Shown: positions 19,901 through 27,008 of the stretch, piece after piece | Numbering within the stretch: position 1 is the stretch's first letter | Layout: every line of letters starts with the position of its first letter | IMG/VR virus record: IMGVR_UViG_3300046534_000660 | Location: 1-37,311 of that record | Direction: 5' to 3' (one strand) | DNA length: 37,311 bases | Source of the DNA: a virus | The notes under the pieces: model-generated | Databases searched by the model: none | What the model saw: the letters and a program-made list of their open reading frames with translations, nothing else | Told to the model about the DNA's origin: nothing | Translations under genes and position numbers: made by a program

Positions 19901-22900
19901 ATTATTATATTTGTCGTAAAGCAACAACAGCTTCGCAAAATGTTATTGTTGATCCAATTTACTGGGACAAAGTTAGCTGGCAGCATGGTAAAGATGCAAA
20001 CTATCGTGGCACATTTGATAATACGTATTCTTATGCAAAAGGAAATATTGTTGTACAAAGCAATGCGTTATGGAAAGCAGCAACTAACATATCAGTAAGT
20101 GCAGCTATACCAAGTGCATCAAACAATTCTTGGACAAGCATTACTACAGATGTTGATTACTTAGGATACTTGCCAAACTTAACTGCAAACGCATTTTATA
20201 ATGAATCAGTATTTGATCCTATTGAAAACATATTAGAGTTCAGTAAGAGTTTTGATATTAGTGACGATGCACAAGTTTTAGTTGTAACAAGTTTACAGCA
20301 GACTAGAACAGACAGTACAACAAACACAAAAATTGCAATTTATCGTGCAGTTGGTGAAAAATTCCAATTGGATCAAACAATCAATGCCCCTGATAATGTT
20401 ACAGGTTGGGCAGATAAAGTTTCATTAAATCCTGCAGGAACACAACTTGCTATAAGTTCAATGTTAAATGATACTGGGAAAGCTAATCAAGGCGTTGTTT
20501 ATGTGTATACACAATCTGCAGGAACATTTAGTTTAACACAAACACTTACTCCTCCAAACAATGAAGAAAGTGAAGGCTTTGGCTTTGGACTATCATACGG
20601 CGCAGATAACTTAGTAGTGTCTAGCTTAAATGGTGATCAAACAATTCCAACAACGTTTGATGTTACATTGTTTGCAGATACTGAAGATACTGCAACTACC
20701 TTTGATTTTGAATTTACAAACTTTAGAAATATTAAACTTGACAAAGGTTCAGTATACGTTTACGAAAATATTAATAGTAACTTAATATATTCAGAGCAAT
20801 TTATATATCCACTAACACAAACTACGTTTGGCGAAAACATTTATACTAACGGTAACCATGTGTATGTAGGACTTCCAGATCAGCTTGCTGGTGAAACAGA
20901 TAGTTTACCGGGCAACAAAGGCCAATTACTTGACTTTAGAAAAAATGCAACTACATTTGGATGGAGTGTAATTAACGAAGGTGTTACACCAGTAGACGTA
21001 GATAACATTAGGGGTATGTTCTTATACAACAAGCGTGAAAACCGTATTGTAAGTTATATCGATTATATTGATCCAGTACAAGGTAAGATTGCTGGACCAG
21101 CTGACCAAGAAATTACATTTAAAACTCCATCAGATCCAGCAGTATATAATACAGGTAACAGTGCAGACAGCAATGTTGATGCTAATAGAGCATGGTGTGA
21201 AACGCATGTTGGCCAAGTATGGTGGAATATTAGTACTGCTAAATTTACACATGCATATCAAGGCTCAACAACGTTCCAAAAAACTAATTGGAATAAACTT
21301 ACTCCGGATGCAAGAATTGACGTATTTGAATGGGTAGAAAGTAATGTTATTCCGAGTATTTGGGATAGTGTTGCTGACACACCTAATGGTACACCGGCTG
21401 GCATTAGCGGAACAAGCTTATTTGGTGACACTAGATATTCAACAAAAATAAATTATAATGAAACCAGTAAAACATTTAGCAACACATATTACTTTTGGGT
21501 AGTTAATAAAGTTACTGTTCCTGTAGTAGAAAACAGAAAATTAAGCATTATTGATATTGCAGCACTTATTGAAAGTCCAAGAACACAAGGTTATCCGTTT
21601 ATAAGCTTACTTTCAAATAGTAAGTTTATACTTAACAACTTTGATTCATTTGTTAACAGCGATGATTTAGTGTTGAATATTAAATATTCAACTGGTGCTA
21701 AGAAAACACAGAACGTACACAGTCAGTACAAACTAATATCAGATGGATTAGATGTAAGTAAGCCTGATCCAGATATTGAACGTAAATGGTTTGATAGTTT
21801 AATTGGGTTTGACAGCAATAATAGAATTGTTCCAGACCCGACTATATCTGTTAAAAATCGTTATGGTGTACAAAATCGTCCAAGACAAAGTATGTTTGTT
21901 AATAGATTTGAAGCACTAAAACAAACCATTGAAAGAATAAATTTAAAGTTAGCTGAAAATCTTGTAGTTGACGAATACGATATTACAAAATTGTCAACTA
22001 AAGATATTGCTCCTAGTTTAATTTCAAAGCAGTATGATTTAAAAATTGATACACTAGCAGATCTTACATATGTAAGTACAAATAAAATTACTCCTGCTGT
22101 GCTAACACCTATTATTACTAACGGCAGAATATCAAGAATTAATATTACTGATGCAGGCAGAGGTTATAAAGTAGCACCTAGTTTTACTATAAACGGCGAA
22201 GGTGCAAATGCTGAATTTTCTACTACTATTAATGCTTTAGGACAAATTGAATCAATTACAATTACTAGTGCAGGTGCCGGGTATGACCAAACTACTACTA
22301 TCACAGTTAGACCGTTTACTGTATTAGTTGTTGCAGACGAAAATGTTCAAAACAAATGGGCATTATACTCATGGAGTGGAACTGCTTGGTATAGAAGAAA
22401 ACTACAAAGTTATAATGTAGACGTTTATTGGGATTATGTTGATTGGTATGCTCCTGGCTACAATCAGTTTTCAAATATTAACGACACAATTAAAGGTTCA
22501 TATCAGTTGCCAAGCTTAGATAACACTATTGGTAACATTGTAAAGATTGAAAACGTTGGATCAGGCGGTTGGTTATTACTACATAAAATTGACGATCAGG
22601 ATACTGAAGATTATACAATTAACTATAATACTATTGGTAGACAGAATGGCACAGTTCAATTTAAAGATACGTTGTACGACTATGGTAAAAACACTGTAGG
22701 CTTTGATAACCGTAGCTTCGACAGTAATTTTTATGATAATAATCCTAGTGTTGAATTGAGAATTATACTTGAAGCTATTAGGGATAATATTTTTGTAGGC
22801 AAGTTAGAAGTTGAATACAATCAGTTGTTTATGGCTGCATTACGATATGTAATGACAGAACAACAGTCAGTGGATTGGATGTTTAAAACTAGTTTTGTAA

Positions 22901-25900
22901 AAGCAAAGCACAATAGAGAAACATTAAACATACAAGACATAACATTTAATAATGATAATTTAGCAAGTTACCAAGAGTTTGTTGAAGAATTTAAACCTTA
23001 TTCAACAAAAATAAGAGAATTTGTTAGTGAATACAATGCAATTGATCCTACAAATAGTAGTATTAGTGACTTTGATTTATCTCCAGCATATAATACTCTT
23101 ACTAACACAATTGACCCAAGTACTGCAACTATTGTTGATGGCGTAATTAACACTGAAAACTTAGATACTGCAAAATATCCTAGAAAAAATTGGAAAGATA
23201 ACTTAGGTTTTCAAATTACTGAAGTTAAACTAGGTAGTGGCGGCACTGGATTTACATTTGAACCTACTGTTAAATTAATAGGTGGCGGCGGCACTGGCGC
23301 AACAGCAAAAGCATACTTAGGATATGGTAAAATTACTAAGATTAAAGTTACTAATCCAGGAACTGGGTACACTAGTTCTCCAACAGTTGTTATATCAGGC
23401 TCACAATTAGAGACTGGAACTGTAGCAACTGCTACTGCGGTATTAGGCAATGGAGTTGTAAGAAGTCCAAGCGTTAAAATTAAGTTCGACAGAAACAGCG
23501 GCAAGTTTACATTTAGCACATTAGCTAAGTCTGAAACATTTGCAGGAACAGGGTTCGAAACAAGATTCTTCCTAGCATGGCCGATGGACCGGGCTATGAA
23601 AAAAGTTAGCGTATATGTAGATAGTGTATTACAGTTACGTAGCAAGTATACTTTTACTAACATTGTAAATTTTGATAAAACATATACTAGGGAGCAAGGA
23701 AAAGTTATATTTGCAACTCCTCCTAAAGTAAATGCAGTTATAAGAGTAGACTATAATATTCCATTAAGTATGTTAGGAGCAGAAGATAGAGTTAATCTTG
23801 CATACAATCCAATTGCAGGAATGTACGGTAAAGACTTAGCACAGCTAATGACAGGTATTGATTACGGTGGAGTTGAAATACGTAGCTTTGATTTTGCAGG
23901 TCCTGCAGGATTTGACACAGACGGCTGGTATACAGATGCATGGGACGAATTTGATAGCACATTTGAAGATGAAATCTTTACATTAGATGGATCAACAATA
24001 GCACTTCCATTATTAACTCCATTAGAGAATGGTGTTGTATATAATGTTTATTATAAGGACACTGGAGTTAATGCAAATCCAGTAAGAATTGACGCAGGCG
24101 ACTATATAGCAGGCACTCCAGGAAGCTCTGCAACAAATGCTAATGCAACTATGTTGAGTATTACTGGTGACGGAACAACTAATATTATATATACAGATGA
24201 CTTTAATCTAACAGCAAAAACAATGTCCGATGGTGATACAATCATTATTAGAAAAGCAACTAGCGATGGCGCAGCAACTCCTGATACTAACAGTTACGAT
24301 ACTGCACTTAGTGGCGGAGATCTAGCGTATGCAACTGCTAAGGGTCTTGCAGCAGAAGAAATTATTGTAGACGGTGACGGATTTGTTACTCCTACTACTT
24401 CAAGCGGTCCTGAAGAATTGGTTCCAGGACAAGTACTTGACACATTAGATATTAAAGTATTTACGAGAGATAGTGCAGGCCAAGGTGTTATTAACAGTCA
24501 AAGCTATATTATGGATAGCACATTAACTTATAACCTAGGTGTTACCCCAAATAGTAGTAACGCAGTTATTGTAAAAGTTGCTAATGTTATATTACCACAA
24601 ACTGATTATACAATTAATTGGGCTGCAAACACTGTAACACTTAATACAGCAACAGTAGGAGCAGAGCTTAGTATTGTAGCAGTTGCACAAGGTACACAAA
24701 ATATACTAGACTTTGGAAAGTTAACAGGTGACGGTTCAACAGTTCAATTTGAAACTACTGTTGATTGGGAATCTGGTGCAACTGTATATGCAAGTATTAA
24801 CGGCATACAAAAAACAGTAGTAGCATTTAAGTCTGAAACAACTCCTAAGACAGCTATTAGGTTTGACGAAGTAGTTGCTTTAGATGCAGTAGTTAATTAT
24901 ACTGTGTTTGCAGCTGATGCACAAATTAATTATAGTCAAATTACTAAAGATACGTTTACTGGTGACGCAGCAACAACAGCATTTACTTTAGCAAATGCTC
25001 CGTTATACGCTGCACCGACTGAACATAATGTAATTGTTAAAGTAGATAATACTATTTTAAGTGCAGGATACAATATACAGTATATAATTCCTGAAAATAG
25101 CCAAAGAGAATTTCCATTAGAAATATTCCAAATGCCAGCAGGTAGTTTAGCTGTTGCAGATCTTAGGATATTCTTAAACGGTCTTCCAATTACAACTCCG
25201 CTATTTTGGCGCTTTGAAGCTACAAACAGTGCTATTACACTAACAGACGAAGTAGGAGCACCAGGCGACCTACTAGAAATGTATGTGATTACAGATGGCG
25301 ATTATAGATTAGATGGATCTACAATAACATTAGATACCGCACCAGATGCAGGAGCAGTAATTGAAGTAATTCAGTTTACTAACCACAACTTGCTAGGTCT
25401 TGAGCGTATGACTTATGATGTAGTTAACAGATCTACGCTACTTGAAACACAGGTTGATTATGTTACATACAATAGATTAACTGTTGGCGAAATTACTTTA
25501 CGTAAACCTGCAATTGATGCACAATATGTATGGATAAGTGTAAACGGTGAGCTATTAACACCTAGTGTAGACTATTCTGTAACTGACGACAGGCTAAAAG
25601 TTCAATTAGTAAGAACACCAGCAGCTAATGATATTATAGAAGTTATTCACTTTACTTCTGCAGCAAGCACAGCTAAATTTGCATATAGACAGTTCAAAGA
25701 TATGTTAAATAGGACACATTTTAAGCGTCTTGATACAGCAGCTACTAAACTAGCACAACCATTAAATTATTATGATTTAAGAATTGAATTAGATGATGGC
25801 ACTGAATTAGCAGAACCAAACAAACAGCAAAACTTACCTGGCGTAATTTTTATTAATGGCGAGCGTATTGAGTATTTTGTAAAAGAAGTTAATACCTTAC

Positions 25901-26373
25901 GCCAGTTACGTAGAGGCACATTAGGTACTGGAGTTAAGACAACTTACCCAGTTAGTACTAAAGTTTTTGATCAGAACATAAGTAAAACTGTTCCGTATAA
26001 AGATAAAACTCTAGCGTATAACGCTACAGCAGACGGTGTTACAAGTGTGTTCACAGTTGGGTATACAGTTACATCAATCAACGAGATTGAAGTGTTTGTA
26101 GGCGGTACACGTATGCGTAAGACAGCATTAGATGTGTTTAACCCTGTAACAGCGTTAGATAGCCCAGAGGGTGATACTAGTGTTGTAGCAGACTTTACAT
26201 TTGATGTAGATACTAATGCAATTACATTACTTGCTACACCAATAGAGAATGCAAAAGTATCAGTAATGAAAAAAGTAGGTCAAAGTTGGACTTCAAGTGG
26301 CACAACTTTGGGCAATACAGAAAATGGCATCGCAAGATTCTTACGTGCCGGAACATCTGAGCTACCTGAATAA
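10948..26373 (+). CDS. Giant modular baseplate/virion structural protein in the gp7 position (5141 aa)
   Basis: One uninterrupted frame starts at a TAATG overlap with gp6. The N-terminal 150 residues (FLPKFFRTQANKKFLQGTLD; DWDKFVNFREYYWMPNGP) belong to a family of very large virion proteins of marine T4-like phages. A segment near 1927-1950 (FYRGAIADKGTMNVFTKLFD) resembles the KG-containing stretch late in T4 gp7. Other parts are: about 170-333, cupredoxin-like without copper ligands; about 1822-1864, 2337-2367 and 2967-3066, small CBM5/12-like modules; about 2237-3300, seven FG-GAP-like propeller blades with long insertions; 3725-3788 and 4088-4172, G-x-G-Y beta repeats; about 4190-5130, at least seven fibre-like repeats. 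The end has INGERIEYF and LRQLRRGTLGTG motifs common in this family. I infer a wedge component with outward, receptor-facing domains. T4 gp7 is near 1030 aa. Confidence 0.82.
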   Translation: MAKNDQNESALPVPGQNNKITSSDFLPKFFRTQANKKFLQGTLDQLIQPGVAEKINGYYGRTTAKAYKTSDNYIDDVTTDRTNYQLEPATVIKDNYDNVTFYKDYNDYMGQLNVFGANTDNHSRLNSQETYAWNPNIDWDKFVNFREYYWMPNGPISIPIRGQSRDIVSTYTVTTEDQGDNIAYVFNDGLTRNPNLKLYRGQTYRFEIDTPGHPMAIAISRTFTPGTSILTAGTTGLRASGLFDATLYGNEYDQGEYIVLPSGGSVTFAADDNVSTLYPDGIRKLGEEGEEVAIAYVEKGTIEFTIPFNAPGRLYYISKNAVDTSGQIRIFDIEENSFLNVAEEILGKKTYKSANGVELSNGMKIKFQGDVLPVTYDTNDWYVEGVGDKIKLIKDQDLIIPAAYSDTKLVAFDSDNFDTLPFGDATAYATNKDYIVVNRASPDRNAWSRYNRWHHKDVILQSYKFNNLSRDVDESSRAKRPIIEFEAGLKLNNFGAVAKQDVDLIDTFTTDAFSTIEGQLGYNIDGVNLADNMRILFAADTDTLVSGKIYQVKFVKIGNNRQISLIETTDTLPIDLETVLITQGVKNAGKSYHYHDAKWVTAQEKITRNQAPLFEVCDVNGNSFSDITYYGSTTFKGTKLFSYAVGEGNVDTELGFALDYKSINNSGDIVFDFNLLNDTFEYQTESELFTQKTNSGYLKKYTSLTKFANVNGFSSTPTISKQFVIREYAATTIQPNNFVIDVYNKSSSVTDLKVVVFVNNKLQLITTDYTINKTGDNAVIVFVKDLVDTDVVKIKTDSKTIKNSKGYYEFPYNLERNPLNDDVNQFTLGEVIDHVDSMLEDIPGYTGRYLGPSNLRDLGDLDRYGKRFVKHSGPINLPLYHVTNKDYNIVKALKFAKREYSRFKKVFLDTAATLGYDGPTKGHVDLLLKTVNCDKLKSQPFYFSDMLPTGASNKIDYTVLDSRITEYPITDNFNLTTLSSTSVIVYLNNVQLTHIKDYNFNIPGYVSISAGQVETDTINIHEYENTDGSFIAPTPSKLGLFPKYYPELTIDDTVLAAEPETTGPFKLYGEDSATGTRGWFYPMYTTKSAAGSGALSKSYTFTGMNKLFYIPVAAATLGGNDDIEVTEYPIGVAFIRGHDGSYIKAYKDFRDELLLELEKRIFNNIKAEYSTDRLDINKFIGGEFRINEFTKTEIDNTLLGDFTQWLQQNLNNQTYTNNTFYDRTNNWTFSYAQTTSPDGNVNPGFWRGMYVRAFDTDRPHSHPWEMLGLTTKPAWWNTVYGPAPYTGDNLVLWKDLEEGRIADPKNTRIDLNYVRTGLTNFIPVDSYGKLLSPLDSRYAKDFQIGNATQNFKFGDHAPIENAWRKSSDYPFAVLTAMLLNKPATTMGLGFDVSRIKKNLAKQWVDIDTNKPIVIKDLKLPNTFESTARTMTSGLVNYIYNLVASDILTVYNGYKTELAGINNQLGIKIAGFTSKEKFNLILDSRSPTQTSAQDGIFVPQENYQVFLNTSSPTELAIFSGIIIERTELGYIVRGYNLEKPYFEYYPPQTGSSFSTVTVGGIAEKVQSWITNTAFLSGEVLEHNNVYYRVITSFTSGVNFELDDVVKLPSLPIDGGRTAQFKKDFNTNEISTVQYGTRLTTAQDVVDFILGYSIRQSEIGFSFDNVINGSNSVENWPQSAKEFLFWTTQGWANNSLIAVSPAANLLEFKRDYHIVDNIKDEFYGYSILKADGLFLDSEFNSLLRDQNSFGIETVGTEEGLYHVALPLVQKEHVVLIDNKTDFNDNIYNPSTGYRQERIRVNGYRSDNWNGGLNIPGFVYDDATFTDWKQWKDYKIGDIVKYKQFYYVATSNASGEQNFNASSWHRLNEKPVSELITNFDYRITQFTDFYDLDSDSFDIGQQKMSQHLIGYQKRQYLANIINDDVSQFKFYRGAIADKGTMNVFTKLFDALGNTTDNLEFYEEWAIQVGRFGATDDVEQVEFNLKQDEIQESPQAVELVDTIPETNFDKIYRILPNNVYDKPAGYAHAPFPTKTITNEYIRTAGYANEDDVDFIVGNFIDLADVDTNQIRLGDTIWITDTDSKSWTIQQLVRANVNALDLNALITAVSDNGLNIVEITLDKWVDGLFAVGNYIGIRGAEQFSVNGLYEIDSINLNTVRIRVPVGNEITNFEEEKFAISMLRTIRVDTVAGVNAATNQDIYSKQKLWIDKYNNEWAVLENTPVYLNSQAVTNPTEYDSTDQGFSDSVAVTKNNNNVFVSSANDGDGKVHVYRRTREQSELLLDQELTIETDDLFTRSDSDFGKSIAVSPDGEYLIVGIPQATSVKTQLAYKTDAATSLSTFDFQPDATYVKSDIVRYRESLWKANREVLPEIANQPFSTFDTYVNLASVADADSTTLNLLVAGDPGLATNTTSHLLVRAPKDMYIGTTAGDTINLFWNQRSFTFPTLDNYIPFEGLIPEITGAFLSQDHTIVEKIDHVMFVETFVSLPTVGSTVTTDTGSAEVAYVGSRRDSAVVYLKNTNGVFPITGEMFINELDFVGFYSEADTYATSTAIGGFWMINTGFTYSNNSVYYEQGRGLVYADVKLQGSVRAINNYYNIQNTVGTIGTYVTNKNNVSYIEQLSYRGDPSGADAQDGVERDLPSNKFIVRVGKLFSDYVAQGEEQQFRLYNLDNRIIDVASAGFTYDILNKSQTIVDLWDGYIDFTLTEFDFQGFAFEPQIGDVIEDIQIPKDGQGGLALTTISTSTAEVTFIKRNFNSVRVYLKVLTGPWVEQSNIGRFQLRRKANVGLRGVGDADRAIGTITNVNNSIVLGTSEVGKFLVFEHSSNFDIVATPRIIDEEYWFFDETTEQGVARLSNPPYSLNKDYTQIYNIPAVKTGTTPTLANEGAVAIYRRLPDGTYRIQHTLISEYRAANRNFGSQVAIVQTNNRYTMLVASDSIVSANETDSTGRRVHPGSIEVFRHGTTASDSFQGDYQIRAYALDDIVVFKDDYYICRKATTASQNVIVDPIYWDKVSWQHGKDANYRGTFDNTYSYAKGNIVVQSNALWKAATNISVSAAIPSASNNSWTSITTDVDYLGYLPNLTANAFYNESVFDPIENILEFSKSFDISDDAQVLVVTSLQQTRTDSTTNTKIAIYRAVGEKFQLDQTINAPDNVTGWADKVSLNPAGTQLAISSMLNDTGKANQGVVYVYTQSAGTFSLTQTLTPPNNEESEGFGFGLSYGADNLVVSSLNGDQTIPTTFDVTLFADTEDTATTFDFEFTNFRNIKLDKGSVYVYENINSNLIYSEQFIYPLTQTTFGENIYTNGNHVYVGLPDQLAGETDSLPGNKGQLLDFRKNATTFGWSVINEGVTPVDVDNIRGMFLYNKRENRIVSYIDYIDPVQGKIAGPADQEITFKTPSDPAVYNTGNSADSNVDANRAWCETHVGQVWWNISTAKFTHAYQGSTTFQKTNWNKLTPDARIDVFEWVESNVIPSIWDSVADTPNGTPAGISGTSLFGDTRYSTKINYNETSKTFSNTYYFWVVNKVTVPVVENRKLSIIDIAALIESPRTQGYPFISLLSNSKFILNNFDSFVNSDDLVLNIKYSTGAKKTQNVHSQYKLISDGLDVSKPDPDIERKWFDSLIGFDSNNRIVPDPTISVKNRYGVQNRPRQSMFVNRFEALKQTIERINLKLAENLVVDEYDITKLSTKDIAPSLISKQYDLKIDTLADLTYVSTNKITPAVLTPIITNGRISRINITDAGRGYKVAPSFTINGEGANAEFSTTINALGQIESITITSAGAGYDQTTTITVRPFTVLVVADENVQNKWALYSWSGTAWYRRKLQSYNVDVYWDYVDWYAPGYNQFSNINDTIKGSYQLPSLDNTIGNIVKIENVGSGGWLLLHKIDDQDTEDYTINYNTIGRQNGTVQFKDTLYDYGKNTVGFDNRSFDSNFYDNNPSVELRIILEAIRDNIFVGKLEVEYNQLFMAALRYVMTEQQSVDWMFKTSFVKAKHNRETLNIQDITFNNDNLASYQEFVEEFKPYSTKIREFVSEYNAIDPTNSSISDFDLSPAYNTLTNTIDPSTATIVDGVINTENLDTAKYPRKNWKDNLGFQITEVKLGSGGTGFTFEPTVKLIGGGGTGATAKAYLGYGKITKIKVTNPGTGYTSSPTVVISGSQLETGTVATATAVLGNGVVRSPSVKIKFDRNSGKFTFSTLAKSETFAGTGFETRFFLAWPMDRAMKKVSVYVDSVLQLRSKYTFTNIVNFDKTYTREQGKVIFATPPKVNAVIRVDYNIPLSMLGAEDRVNLAYNPIAGMYGKDLAQLMTGIDYGGVEIRSFDFAGPAGFDTDGWYTDAWDEFDSTFEDEIFTLDGSTIALPLLTPLENGVVYNVYYKDTGVNANPVRIDAGDYIAGTPGSSATNANATMLSITGDGTTNIIYTDDFNLTAKTMSDGDTIIIRKATSDGAATPDTNSYDTALSGGDLAYATAKGLAAEEIIVDGDGFVTPTTSSGPEELVPGQVLDTLDIKVFTRDSAGQGVINSQSYIMDSTLTYNLGVTPNSSNAVIVKVANVILPQTDYTINWAANTVTLNTATVGAELSIVAVAQGTQNILDFGKLTGDGSTVQFETTVDWESGATVYASINGIQKTVVAFKSETTPKTAIRFDEVVALDAVVNYTVFAADAQINYSQITKDTFTGDAATTAFTLANAPLYAAPTEHNVIVKVDNTILSAGYNIQYIIPENSQREFPLEIFQMPAGSLAVADLRIFLNGLPITTPLFWRFEATNSAITLTDEVGAPGDLLEMYVITDGDYRLDGSTITLDTAPDAGAVIEVIQFTNHNLLGLERMTYDVVNRSTLLETQVDYVTYNRLTVGEITLRKPAIDAQYVWISVNGELLTPSVDYSVTDDRLKVQLVRTPAANDIIEVIHFTSAASTAKFAYRQFKDMLNRTHFKRLDTAATKLAQPLNYYDLRIELDDGTELAEPNKQQNLPGVIFINGERIEYFVKEVNTLRQLRRGTLGTGVKTTYPVSTKVFDQNISKTVPYKDKTLAYNATADGVTSVFTVGYTVTSINEIEVFVGGTRMRKTALDVFNPVTALDSPEGDTSVVADFTFDVDTNAITLLATPIENAKVSVMKKVGQSWTSSGTTLGNTENGIARFLRAGTSELPE

Positions 26374-26376
26374 ATA
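26370..26376 (+). promoter_or_regulatory. Late-promoter-like box ATAAATA overlapping the giant gene's stop
   Basis: ATAAATA, in the context GAATAAATAC, overlaps the TAA of the giant gene. It ends 19 bases before the next ATG, and an AGGA Shine-Dalgarno at 26383-26386 follows. It matches the T4-type late core and the context at 33458. It would restart transcription after the 15-kb gene. Confidence 0.5.
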
Positions 26377-26395
26377 CAGTATAGGAAAAAATTAA

Positions 26396-26998
26396 ATGAG
26401 CGATAACATGCAAGATACAAACGGAGTACTAGTTCAGGGACATATTAAGATATTTGACCCTGAATCACAAAAGGTATACATTGACAAGCGCAATGCAATT
26501 CATTATGAAAATATGAGTCTTGCACTTGCTGAAAGTTTGTCTAATGCAGGCGAAGGATTTATATACGATATGAGCTTTGGAAACGGCGGTACAAGCGTTG
26601 ATCCAACAGGTATTATTACGTATCTAACACCTAATAGCACAGGAACAAACGCAAGTCTATACAATCAGACCTATACTAAGATTGTTGATGATAGAAGCGT
26701 AAACAATACTGATCCTGCAAGAAACAAGCTAGAAACTAGGCATGTTAGCGGAACAAACTATACTGATATTGTAGTAAGCTGTTTACTTGATTACGGCGAG
26801 CCTAACGGACAAGATGCATTTGATACTGCAAGCGCAACTGACAGTCCTTATGTGTTTGACGAATTAGGTCTACGTAGTTATAGTGCTGCTGGTACTGGCA
26901 GACTAATCACACATGTTATTTTCCACCCAGTACAAAAGTCACTTAACAGATTAATCCAAATTGATTACACAGTGCGTGTACAAAGTTTGGCAGGGTAA
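26396..26998 (+). CDS. Conserved virion structural protein, probably baseplate-associated (200 aa)
   Basis: I do not recognise a T4 counterpart with certainty. The sequence (GHIKIFDPESQKVYIDKRNA; FIYDMSFGNGGTSVD; LITHVIFHPVQKSLNRLIQI) has the look of a small all-beta structural protein family in marine T4-like phages, found beside fibre genes. It may be a baseplate-to-fibre adaptor in the place of gp8 or gp9; that is inference from position. AGGA lies 9 bases before the ATG, and a second in-frame ATG occurs four codons on. Ten bases separate it from the first fibre gene. Confidence 0.65.
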   Translation: MSDNMQDTNGVLVQGHIKIFDPESQKVYIDKRNAIHYENMSLALAESLSNAGEGFIYDMSFGNGGTSVDPTGIITYLTPNSTGTNASLYNQTYTKIVDDRSVNNTDPARNKLETRHVSGTNYTDIVVSCLLDYGEPNGQDAFDTASATDSPYVFDELGLRSYSAAGTGRLITHVIFHPVQKSLNRLIQIDYTVRVQSLAG

Positions 26999-27008
26999 GG
27001 AATAAACT

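Noticed and set aside
23211-23663. Minus-strand open frame of 150 codons
   Set aside because: Opposite the Gly-rich repeat block of the giant gene; Pro/Val-rich reflection with no start context.
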